A stretch of 50,616 bases of DNA, from the NCBI GenBank assembly GCA_964474355.1, contig CAYYSY010000351.1, positions 1 through 50,616 on the forward strand, written 5' to 3'. The stretch is from CAYYSY01 sp964474355 (GTDB lineage: Bacteria; Myxococcota_A; UBA9160; UBA4427). Positions 42,597-49,705 of the stretch are shown piece after piece; the first letter of the stretch is position 1; the number at the start of each line of letters is the position of its first letter. The position numbers were made by a program, and so were the translations under genes. The notes beneath the pieces were generated by a model. It was not told where the DNA came from. It saw only the letters and a program-made list of their open reading frames with translations, and ran no database searches.

Positions 42597-42810
42597 GCGA
42601 ACTCCCATTGGCGTGCAGGTGACGCCGGACTGCGTCGATGACTCCATCTTCGCCGCATTCGCGTCCGAGTCGAAGCGTTCCAGAATCCGGTTCCCCGGTC
42701 ACGTTGGGACCCGCTGCCCCCCGCACCGGAAGGGATGGGGCGAGCTGCCCCGCTTCTCGGTTCGGCCTTTCATTCAGCGACGGGGTGCACCCCTTCAAAC
42801 CCCCGAAGTG

Positions 42811-42820
42811 GAACGCGTTC
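42811..42820. promoter_or_regulatory. Palindrome GAACGCGTTC, candidate operator
   Basis: A perfect 10-base palindrome within TGGAACGCGTTCTA, resembling TetR-type operators such as those of lipid-catabolism repressors. It is 38 bases upstream of the -24 element and shares its GAAC..GTTC core with the site at 9366. Confidence 0.45.
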
Positions 42821-42857
42821 TACTCACTTCCTGAGCAGGTCAGCGGCTTCGGAGGGC

Positions 42858-42873
42858 TGGCACGCTGCTTGCT
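42858..42873 (+). promoter_or_regulatory. Sigma-54 (-24/-12) promoter of the P450 operon
   Basis: TGGCACGCTGCTTGCT matches TGGCACG-N4-TTGCW at every defined position. The -12 GC lies at 42870-42871, so transcription should start near 42884, about 65 bases before the P450 ATG. It would need an enhancer-binding ATPase, none of which is encoded in the window. Confidence 0.7.
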
Positions 42874-42948
42874 CTCTCTTTGTTCCCCAGCCCGATCGCG
42901 TGGGGGTCGGCGTTCGTCCCCGATTCGGCCGCGGCGCGAGGAGAGACC

Positions 42949-44136
42949 ATGGTCGAGTACAACCCCTTCGACGACGCAGTCCTGGACGACCCCCATCCCT
43001 TCTACAAGCAGCTCCGCGATGAGGCGCCCGCCTATTACATCGAGGAGTTCGACTGCTGGTTCCTCTCGCGCTTCGACGACATCTGGGAGCAGACCGGGGA
43101 TACCGCGGCGTACTCCGCTGCGAAGAAGGGCACGACCCCGGCGCACCTGCTGACGAACCAGCTGCCGGTGTTCCCGAGCGTGAACCTGATGGATCCGCCC
43201 GAGCACGTGCGCAACCGCGCGCTCATCAGTGGTGCGTTCAAGCCGCGACGCGTCGCCGCGATGCGGCCCCTCGTGAAGGACATCGTCGACCGCCACATCG
43301 GCGCCATCGCCGGCAAGGGCGAGGGCGACCTCGTGAACGACTACATCGCGAAGATCTCGATGGAGGCGTCGTGTCGGCTCCTCGGCCTGCCCGTCGAGGA
43401 CGGCGACATGCTGAACGGCCTCGTGAACCGCTTCTTCGAGCGTGAGCGCGGCAAGCGGGGCATGACCGACGATGGGATGATGGCGTCGCAAGAGCTCAAC
43501 ACGTACCTCGAGGGGATCATCGGGGAGCGGCAGAAGAACCCGCTCGACGAAGACGTCCTGATGAACGCCTACCTCAACGCGGAGTTCGATGGAAAGAAGC
43601 TCCCGCTCGAAAACATCGCCTCGCAGATGGCGACGCTCGTCATCGGCAGCACCGACAGCTTCCCGAAGATCTTCGCCGAGGGGCTGCTCGCGCTGCACGA
43701 CTCGCCGGATCAGCGCAAGGAGATGATCGAGGACAAGGGCCTCATCCCCGATGCGTTCCAGGAGGCGCTGCGCTTCGGCATGCCGACGCAGATGCTCGGT
43801 CGCGTGCTCAACCACGACGTCGAGATCCACGGTGAGACGATGAAGGAGGGGCAGTCGGTGATGTACCTCTTCGTCGCCGCGAATCGCGACGAGCGCGAGT
43901 TCGAAGACCCCGACCGCTTCGACATCCGCCGCAAGGCCAAGCGCATTCTCACGTTCGGTCACGGCAACCACGCGTGCCTCGGTATCCACATCGCGGCGCT
44001 CGAGGGCACGCTCGCTCTCGAGGCGGTGCTCGACCGGATGCCGTACTACCAGATCGATCGCGACCGTATCGAGCGGCTGCGATCCGAGTTCGTGGCGGGT
44101 ATCACCGCGCTGCCGGCGACCTGGACGCCGAGCTGA
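42949..44136 (+). CDS. Cytochrome P450
   Basis: 395 residues, ATG at 42949 with GCGAGGAGAG upstream. The heme ligand is C343 in TFGHGNHACLG; the K-helix ExxR is E272-A-L-R275. The I-helix reads LVIGSTDSFPK (232-240), so the usual acid-Thr pair of AGx(D/E)T is replaced by Thr-Asp in swapped order, followed by Ser237. FKPRRVAAM and NLMDPPEHVRNR are typical bacterial class features. It inserts oxygen using electrons from a ferredoxin; no redox partner is adjacent, the nearest ferredoxin being at 7114. It shares the stop/start TGATG with the globin gene, so both are translationally coupled. Substrate unknown. Confidence 0.95.
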   Translation: MVEYNPFDDAVLDDPHPFYKQLRDEAPAYYIEEFDCWFLSRFDDIWEQTGDTAAYSAAKKGTTPAHLLTNQLPVFPSVNLMDPPEHVRNRALISGAFKPRRVAAMRPLVKDIVDRHIGAIAGKGEGDLVNDYIAKISMEASCRLLGLPVEDGDMLNGLVNRFFERERGKRGMTDDGMMASQELNTYLEGIIGERQKNPLDEDVLMNAYLNAEFDGKKLPLENIASQMATLVIGSTDSFPKIFAEGLLALHDSPDQRKEMIEDKGLIPDAFQEALRFGMPTQMLGRVLNHDVEIHGETMKEGQSVMYLFVAANRDEREFEDPDRFDIRRKAKRILTFGHGNHACLGIHIAALEGTLALEAVLDRMPYYQIDRDRIERLRSEFVAGITALPATWTPS

Positions 44137-44603
44137 TGCCGTCGCCCGGTCCGTCCGGCCTGGCCGCCGGACGGGCCGCCGAGGCACCCGACGACGCGGA
44201 GCTGTTGCACGAGTCGCTCGGGGCGCTCTCGGGCCACGAGGCCGAGATCGTCGAGCGCCTCTTCGACCTGTTCTTCGAGCGGCACCCCGAGGTGCGCGAG
44301 CTCTTCGGCGAGCACTCGATCAATGAGCGCGAAGAGATGGTGCGCGAGACCCTCGTTTCGGTGCTCGCGCATGCCGAGGACGAGCCCTGGCTCGACGGCA
44401 ACCTGATCGCGATGGGTCGCAGCCACGCCGAGTACGGTGTCGAGGGACGGAGCTATCCTGACTTCGTCGTCTCGATGCTCGATACGCTGGACGAGGTTTC
44501 GGCGCCCGGATGGAGCCCCGAAGTGCGGGCTGCCTGGGAGCGTGCTCTCGGCCGCATCACGGACGTGATGCGGCGAGCCGGAGACGAGCATGGCGGCGCT
44601 TGA
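44136..44603 (+). CDS. Single-domain globin
   Basis: 155 residues, ATG at 44136, sharing one base with the P450 stop. After a Pro/Ala-rich tail of about 20 residues, the full 3-on-3 globin domain shows FFERHPEVRELFG (CD region with Phe) and proximal H97 in AMGRSHAEYGV, then YPDFVVSMLDTL. It resembles the globin part of flavohemoglobins without the reductase domain. Coupled translation with a P450 suggests the two are made in fixed ratio; oxygen supply to the P450 or NO protection are possible roles. It overlaps the serine hydrolase by 14 bases. Confidence 0.85.
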   Translation: MPSPGPSGLAAGRAAEAPDDAELLHESLGALSGHEAEIVERLFDLFFERHPEVRELFGEHSINEREEMVRETLVSVLAHAEDEPWLDGNLIAMGRSHAEYGVEGRSYPDFVVSMLDTLDEVSAPGWSPEVRAAWERALGRITDVMRRAGDEHGGA

Positions 44604-46035
44604 GCCCACGAAGGCGGCTCGGGGCCGAACGAAGAGCCGAACGAAGAGCCGATCGAAGGCCCGATCGGAAGAGAGGGGTGCACCCGTGCCGGACACAACC
44701 GAAGAGCGTCGAAGTCCCTGGCTCAGGCTGCCCCGGCTGCGCGCGCCCCGCCTCGATCTCCGCTGTCCGGTGCCGAAGTCGCTCGAGCAGGTGACCGACA
44801 TCGGCGACGAGGACGAGCCCGACGGCGTCGATTTGGAGAAGATCGAAGATCTCTGGCGCGCCACCGCCGATCTCTACAAGTCGGGCGCTCATCCCGCGGT
44901 CGGGGTCTGCGTCCGGCACAACGGCCGCCGAGTGCTGAACCGGGCCGTCGGCTACGCGTCCGGCGGTGGCCCCGAAGATCCGCGCGACGGACCGAAGACT
45001 CCCGTCACCGTGGACACGCCCATCTGTCTCTTCTCCGCGTCGAAGGCCATCAGCGCGATGGTGATCCACAAGCTCGACGAAGAGAACGTGCTGCGGATCG
45101 ACGATCGCGTCTGCGACTACATCCCCGAGTTCTCGCATCGGGGCAAGCACCTGATGACGATCCGCCACGTGCTCGCGCATCGCGCCGGGGTGCCGAACCT
45201 GCCGCGCGCCGCCATCGACCTCGATCTGCTGAGCCAGCCCGACGACGTGGTCGAGCTGCTCTGCGAGAGCGACCTCACCTCGAGGCCCGGGCGCCTGCTG
45301 GCGTACCACGCCGTCACCGGGGGCTTCATCCTCGCCGAGGTGGTTCGACGCGCGACGGGCCAGGACATGCGCCAGGTCTTCGACGAGAAGATCGGCCGGC
45401 CGCTCGGCCTGCGCTGGCTGAGCTTCGGCGTGAAGCCGGGCGACGTCGGGGCGGTGGCGGAGAACGCCTTCACCGGCCTGCCGGTGATCCCGCCGCTCAA
45501 GCAGATCCTCGATCGCGCCCTCGGCATGGGGATGCGCGAGGTCGTCGAGCTCTCCAACGATCGCCGCTTCATCGAGGGCATCATTCCCTCAGCGAACAGC
45601 TACGCCTCGGCCGACGAGCTCTCGATCTTCTATCAGTGCCTGCTGCAGAGCGGCGAGTGGGAAGGCAAGCAGGTCTTCGCCCCGCGCACCGTCCGCCACG
45701 CGACGTCCGAGCAGAGCATCTGGGAGGTCGACTTCACCCTCGGCATGCCCATCCGCTACGGCCTCGGCTTCATGCTCGGTGGCAAGACCGTGAGCCTGTT
45801 CGGCCGCGACAACGCCTTCGCCTTCGGGCACCTCGGGCTCTCGAACGTCTTCGGCTGGGCCGACCCGGAGCGCGCGATCTCGGTCGCGCTGCTGACGTCG
45901 GGCAAGGGCGTTCTGGGGCCGCACATGCGCCCCCTGCTCGAGTGGATCGGCAAGGTCGGCGAGATCTTCCCGCGCGAGGCGGCGCAGCCTGCGTCGCAGG
46001 CGTTCCGGCGGCCGACGGGCTCGGACGCCGACTAG
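44590..46035 (+). CDS. Serine hydrolase (beta-lactamase/esterase EstB-like family)
   Basis: 481 residues, ATG at 44590 inside the globin gene. Residues 8-32 are a basic Arg/Lys/Ser tail built from a 12-base repeat. The catalytic domain begins near 75. The SxxK motif is S149-A-S-K152, the second motif is Y239-H-A in place of YxN, and the third is H414-L-G. This pattern fits class C beta-lactamase-like esterases and transesterases. A close P450/globin context suggests ester or lactone hydrolysis of an oxidised product rather than antibiotic resistance. No signal peptide. Its TAG shares CTAG with the stop of the convergent NTF2-like gene. Confidence 0.88.
   Translation: MAALEPTKAARGRTKSRTKSRSKARSEERGAPVPDTTEERRSPWLRLPRLRAPRLDLRCPVPKSLEQVTDIGDEDEPDGVDLEKIEDLWRATADLYKSGAHPAVGVCVRHNGRRVLNRAVGYASGGGPEDPRDGPKTPVTVDTPICLFSASKAISAMVIHKLDEENVLRIDDRVCDYIPEFSHRGKHLMTIRHVLAHRAGVPNLPRAAIDLDLLSQPDDVVELLCESDLTSRPGRLLAYHAVTGGFILAEVVRRATGQDMRQVFDEKIGRPLGLRWLSFGVKPGDVGAVAENAFTGLPVIPPLKQILDRALGMGMREVVELSNDRRFIEGIIPSANSYASADELSIFYQCLLQSGEWEGKQVFAPRTVRHATSEQSIWEVDFTLGMPIRYGLGFMLGGKTVSLFGRDNAFAFGHLGLSNVFGWADPERAISVALLTSGKGVLGPHMRPLLEWIGKVGEIFPREAAQPASQAFRRPTGSDAD
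44624..44671. repeat. Four 12-bp tandem repeats encoding a basic tail
   Basis: Two exact copies of GCCGAACGAAGA (44624, 44636) are followed by two diverged copies (44648, 44660). In the hydrolase frame they give RTKS, RTKS, RSKA and RSEE. They lie just after the overlap with the globin gene. Confidence 0.75.
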
Positions 46036-46490
46036 CTCGAATCCACGCCGTCGCGCGCCTCGCCCGTCAGCTGCCTGAGGATCGTCGCGGTGTCGTAGTA
46101 GACCCGCTCGCAGACGATCCGGTCTCCTTCGAAGATGAAGAAGGCCGTCATGCGGCACCTGAACTCACGTCCCGTCGGCTCGAGCGCGCCGAGTCGTCCG
46201 AGATGCGTGCCGAGCAGCCAGAACTCGACGATCACCGCGTCGTCCGCGTGGCGCAGCGAGATCAGCTCGTTGCGTTGGTCTGGGAACGCGCTGCGCGACT
46301 CGGCGAAGTAGCCGCGCACCTCGGCCTCGCCGTCGTGCACGCGATCGGCGGCGATCAGCTCGTAGCGCGGGTGCGAGAACGTATCGATCACGCTGTCGAA
46401 GTCGTGGACGTTCTCCGCCTCCATGTGCTGGCGGACGACGCGTTCGCGCTCGGCGCGCAGAGTGATGGCGTCTTCGGGCTCGGGGGGCAT
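46032..46490 (-). CDS. NTF2-like (SnoaL-type) protein
   Basis: 152 residues from ATG at 46490, with GGAG eight bases upstream. The alpha+beta cone pattern is present: RQHMEAENVHDFDSVIDTF, then HDGEAEVRGYFAE, and beta strands RCRMTAFFIFEGDRIVCERVYYD. Members include polyketide cyclases, ester-cyclases and dehydratases or simple binding proteins; the tail YYDTATILRQLTG is typical of the SnoaL-like domain often found with xenobiotic genes. It may be cotranscribed after the ADP-ribosylglycohydrolase (16-base gap). Function undefined. Confidence 0.85.
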   Translation of the reverse strand: MPPEPEDAITLRAERERVVRQHMEAENVHDFDSVIDTFSHPRYELIAADRVHDGEAEVRGYFAESRSAFPDQRNELISLRHADDAVIVEFWLLGTHLGRLGALEPTGREFRCRMTAFFIFEGDRIVCERVYYDTATILRQLTGEARDGVDSS

Positions 46491-46506
46491 GGCTCGTACT
46501 CCTGCT

Positions 46507-47586
46507 TCACTCGATCCGCTTCGCGACCCCGACCGTGCGGGCCACGAGGTCTTCGAGCGACTGCTCGCCTTCACCTGCGAGGCTCAGCCCGACGCGCCCG
46601 CGCCAGGGCTCGAGCCAGCGCTGGTCGATCGGCGCACCGGTGAGACCGAAGAGTCCGCCGACCGTCGCACCGTTGCAGTCGGTGTCCCAGCCCGCGGCCA
46701 CCGCCTCGCCGACGGCGGCGCCGTAGTCGCCGCCCGCGCCGCACAGCGCCCAGACGACGATGGCCAGGTTGTTGAGGGTGTGAACCGGCGACAGCCCGTC
46801 GTAGTGCGTGTGCAGTCGCGCGACGGCATCGTCTGCGCCGACCAGCTCCCGCCCCAGCCGCACGGCCTCGGCGGCGCCGCTCCCGGCCGGGACGTGTTCG
46901 AGCGCCGCATCGATGGCCGCTTCGAGATCTTCAAAGGCGGGGATCGCCGCACCGAGGGCGGCGACGAAGACGGCGCCGTGCACGCCCTCTCCGCGATGTG
47001 AGAGCGCGGCATCGCGGCGGGCCATCTCGGCGGCGCGCTCGGGGCGCCCCGGCGACACCCATCCATAGAGGTCCGTGCGGATCTGTGCGCCGATCCAGTC
47101 GTTGAACTCGTTGTCCGAGCACTCGGCGAGGTCGAAGCCCGCCGGTGCGCCCTGCGCGAAGTGCTCCGCACCGCGATCGAGCAGGGTGCGATACGCCGCG
47201 CGCTCGGCGGTGAACGTCATGCCGGCGGGGAGAAGCTGCAGCCACATGCGCGCGACGTCTTCGGTATCGAAGTCGGCGCCGCGCGACTCGAGCAGCAGGA
47301 GCGAGAGCACGGTGTAGTTGATGTCGTCGTCGGGCTCGGCGCGGGTCTGGTAGCCGCGGCAGCACGCCTTGCCGATGCCCTCTACGAGCTTGCCCCCCGG
47401 CGCGTCGGCGTCGAGCCTGACGTAGTCGCGCAGGGGCAGGTCGTCCGTCGCCTCGAGGTAGGCGTCGAGGGCGGCCTTGCCCTTCAGCATCGAGAGTACT
47501 TCGACGGGCTTGCCGAGCTGGCAGCCCGAGATGCGTCCGAGCCAGGCGGCCCGGATGCGGTCGGCGTCGATCGGGAGGGCGCGCAT
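46507..47586 (-). CDS. ADP-ribosylglycohydrolase family protein
   Basis: 359 residues from ATG at 47586. The fold's hallmarks are seen: IRAAWLGRISGCQLGKPVE at the start, the metal-ligand Asp cluster EPDDDINYTVL, and the C-terminal GWDTDCNGATVGGLFGL. These correspond to the two acidic magnesium-binding sites of DraG-type enzymes. Members remove ADP-ribose from proteins or hydrolyse related N-glycosidic bonds, and a subset serve nucleoside-like catabolism. No ADP-ribosyltransferase gene is nearby, so its target is unknown. Confidence 0.9.
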   Translation of the reverse strand: MRALPIDADRIRAAWLGRISGCQLGKPVEVLSMLKGKAALDAYLEATDDLPLRDYVRLDADAPGGKLVEGIGKACCRGYQTRAEPDDDINYTVLSLLLLESRGADFDTEDVARMWLQLLPAGMTFTAERAAYRTLLDRGAEHFAQGAPAGFDLAECSDNEFNDWIGAQIRTDLYGWVSPGRPERAAEMARRDAALSHRGEGVHGAVFVAALGAAIPAFEDLEAAIDAALEHVPAGSGAAEAVRLGRELVGADDAVARLHTHYDGLSPVHTLNNLAIVVWALCGAGGDYGAAVGEAVAAGWDTDCNGATVGGLFGLTGAPIDQRWLEPWRGRVGLSLAGEGEQSLEDLVARTVGVAKRIE

Positions 47587-47650
47587 CACGCGATCATGAC
47601 GCGTCCAGCCCCGCGTCACCAGCGGCGCTGTCGGTCGTGCGCGAGCGGGC

Positions 47651-48262
47651 TCAGGCGCGCGTGGCGACGCCCCGGTAGAGGCTCGCCACGATCGCCGGCC
47701 CATCTCCCATGAAACGCTCCATCGAAGTCAGCTCGAATCCGCCCTCTTCGACGAGCACGTCCATCTTGCGGTTGATGTGGCAGCCGTCGGCGATGCGGGC
47801 CCAGATCGGGTCGAGCCGATCCTGCCAGCGCGCGGTGCTCGCCTTCTCGCTGCGCCCGTGCTCGATGAACACGTACTGGCCGCCTGGCTTCAGCACGCGC
47901 CGCATCTCCGCGAGCGCCGCGAGTGCGTCGGGGATCGAGCAGAGGGTCCAGGTCGTGACGACGGTGTCGAAACGCCCGGCGTCGAAGGGCAGCTCGCCGT
48001 CGGCGCGAAGCGTCGAGCGCTCGACGGGGAAGGGGGCGTTCGCGATCCGGTCCTCGACGACGGGGACGCCTTCGGTCGACATCGGGTCGAGCCCCGTGAC
48101 GTTCTGGACGTCGCCGCCGTAGTAGCGGAGGTTCAGCGCCGTGCCGAAGCCGACCTCGAGCACCTCGCCGCTCGCGAGCCCGACCGTATCGGGGCGGTGC
48201 TCGTTCATCGCCCGCATCAGCCACTCCTGGATCCGCGGCTTCATCCATGTGCGAAGGCTCAT
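47651..48262 (-). CDS. Class I SAM-dependent methyltransferase (UbiE/METTL7-like)
   Basis: 203 residues from ATG at 48262. Motif I is EVLEVGFGTALNLRYY, followed by VTGLDPMS, then TVVTTWTLCSIPDALAAL (motif IV region) and RRVLKPGGQYVFIEHG (post-motif), the methyltransferase 11 layout. The helical ends resemble phospholipid or small-molecule methyltransferases. It is 64 bases upstream of the ADP-ribosylglycohydrolase in the same direction, possibly the first gene of a three-gene unit. Confidence 0.9.
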   Translation of the reverse strand: MSLRTWMKPRIQEWLMRAMNEHRPDTVGLASGEVLEVGFGTALNLRYYGGDVQNVTGLDPMSTEGVPVVEDRIANAPFPVERSTLRADGELPFDAGRFDTVVTTWTLCSIPDALAALAEMRRVLKPGGQYVFIEHGRSEKASTARWQDRLDPIWARIADGCHINRKMDVLVEEGGFELTSMERFMGDGPAIVASLYRGVATRA

Positions 48263-48411
48263 CGATTCGTCTCCTGTCGTCGGCCGGTCTGCCCGGCGGT
48301 GCGCGCCCGTAACGTCCGGGGCGATTCCGGCATTCTACCCCGTGCGCCGCGCTGCGATATCGTCTCGCGCCGCGCTCTCATCCTCCCCCCGAAATCGAGG
48401 CCCCTCCACCC

Positions 48412-49515
48412 GTGACCGCCCCCGCCCCCTCCGAGCCCCTCTCCTTCACCCGCGGCCCCGCCATGCCCAATCGCATCATGCTGGCGCCGCTCACGAATCT
48501 CCAGAGCAACGACGACGGCACCCTCAGCGACGACGAGTTCCGCTGGCTGACGCTGCGCTCCCACGGCGGCTTCGGCAGCGTGATGACGTGCGCGGCGCAC
48601 GTGCAGGCGGTGGGGCAGGGCTTCCCCGGGCAGCTCGGCATCTTCGGCGACCAGCATCTCGAGGGGCTGACGCGGCTCGCCAAGGAGATCCGCGACAATG
48701 GCAGCGTCGCGCTCGCACAGCTGCACCACGCCGGCATGCGTTCGCCGAAGGAGCTCGTCGGCGAGACGCCCGTCTGTCCCTCGGCCAACGAGGAGACCGG
48801 GGCCCGGGCGCTCACGCTCGAAGAGACCGAGGCGCTCGTCGAGGACTTCATCGCGGCCGCGGTGCGCGCCGAGCGCGCCGGCTTCGATGGGGTCGAGATC
48901 CACGGCGCCCACGGCTACATCGTGTGCCAGTACCTCAGCGCCGAGATCAACCAGCGCGACGACCAGTACGGTGGCTCGCTCGAGAACCGGTCCCGCCTGC
49001 TCTTCGACGTCATCGATGGCGTGCGCGCGCGCTGCCGCCCGGACTTCATCGTCGGCGTGCGGCTCTCGGCCGAGCGCTTCGGCATCACGCTCGCCGACTC
49101 GGTCTCCGTCGCGAAGCGCCTCTGCGACGAGGGCAAGATCGACTTCCTCGACATGTCGCTCTGGGACGTGTTCAAGGACCCCGCAGAGGAGGAGTACGCG
49201 GGCACGAAGCTGCTCTCGCACTTCACCGAGTTCGATCGCGGCGACGTCAAGCTCGGCGTCGCCGGCAAGATCATGAGCGGCGCCGACGTGCGCGCGTGTC
49301 TCGACGCAGGTGTCGACTTCGTGCTGCTCGGCCGCGCCGGCATCCTGCACCACGACTTCCCGAAGCGGCTGGAGGCCGACGCCGACTTCGAGAGCGTGAA
49401 GGTGCCGGTCAGCGCCGACCATCTGCGCCAGGAGGGTCTCGGCGAGAAGTTCATCGGCTACATGTCGAGCTGGCCGGGCTTCGTCGGCGAGCCGGAAGAG
49501 GGCGCGTCGGCCTGA
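48412..49515 (+). CDS. NADH:flavin oxidoreductase (Old Yellow Enzyme family)
   Basis: 367 residues from GTG at 48412, with ATCGAGG upstream. FMN-barrel features: MPNRIMLAPLTNLQSNDDG, VALAQLHHAGM with the paired His, VEIHGAHGYIVCQYLS and NQRDDQYGGSLENRSRLLFD. The C-terminal VDFVLLGRAGILHHDFP binds the phosphate. It reduces activated C=C bonds with NAD(P)H. No 4Fe-4S extension is present, so it belongs to the short OYE-type rather than the 2,4-dienoyl-CoA reductase group. Confidence 0.94.
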   Translation: MTAPAPSEPLSFTRGPAMPNRIMLAPLTNLQSNDDGTLSDDEFRWLTLRSHGGFGSVMTCAAHVQAVGQGFPGQLGIFGDQHLEGLTRLAKEIRDNGSVALAQLHHAGMRSPKELVGETPVCPSANEETGARALTLEETEALVEDFIAAAVRAERAGFDGVEIHGAHGYIVCQYLSAEINQRDDQYGGSLENRSRLLFDVIDGVRARCRPDFIVGVRLSAERFGITLADSVSVAKRLCDEGKIDFLDMSLWDVFKDPAEEEYAGTKLLSHFTEFDRGDVKLGVAGKIMSGADVRACLDAGVDFVLLGRAGILHHDFPKRLEADADFESVKVPVSADHLRQEGLGEKFIGYMSSWPGFVGEPEEGASA

Positions 49516-49705
49516 CCGCGCGTTCGCAGAGCCGACCGACCTCGCATCGGATCGGCCCAAGCTGTAGCTGACGTCGTTCTCGAGCCCGTGACGGCCGCTT
49601 GCGGTGCGGCGGCCAGTGCCCTTCCGGCGATCGGCCCTCCGATGCGGGACAATCCCGCTTCGACCGCGCCCATCATCCGCAAGACCGAAGAGGGAGGCCT
49701 CGACC

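Larger units (their letters stand above)
42597..42948 (+). other. Regulatory region upstream of the P450 operon
   Basis: 352 bases without a gene. In order it contains a hairpin GGGGC-GAGCT-GCCCC near 42738, the perfect palindrome GGGGTGCACCCC (42782-42793), GAACGCGTTC (42811-42820), the sigma-54 consensus site at 42858 and a GAGGAGAG ribosome site. The stacking of palindromes upstream of a -24/-12 element is what an activator-dependent promoter looks like. Confidence 0.6.

Noticed and set aside
44590..46035. Antibiotic-resistance beta-lactamase
   Set aside because: No signal peptide, YHA instead of YxN and HLG instead of KTG; it fits the esterase side of the family and lies in a P450 operon.
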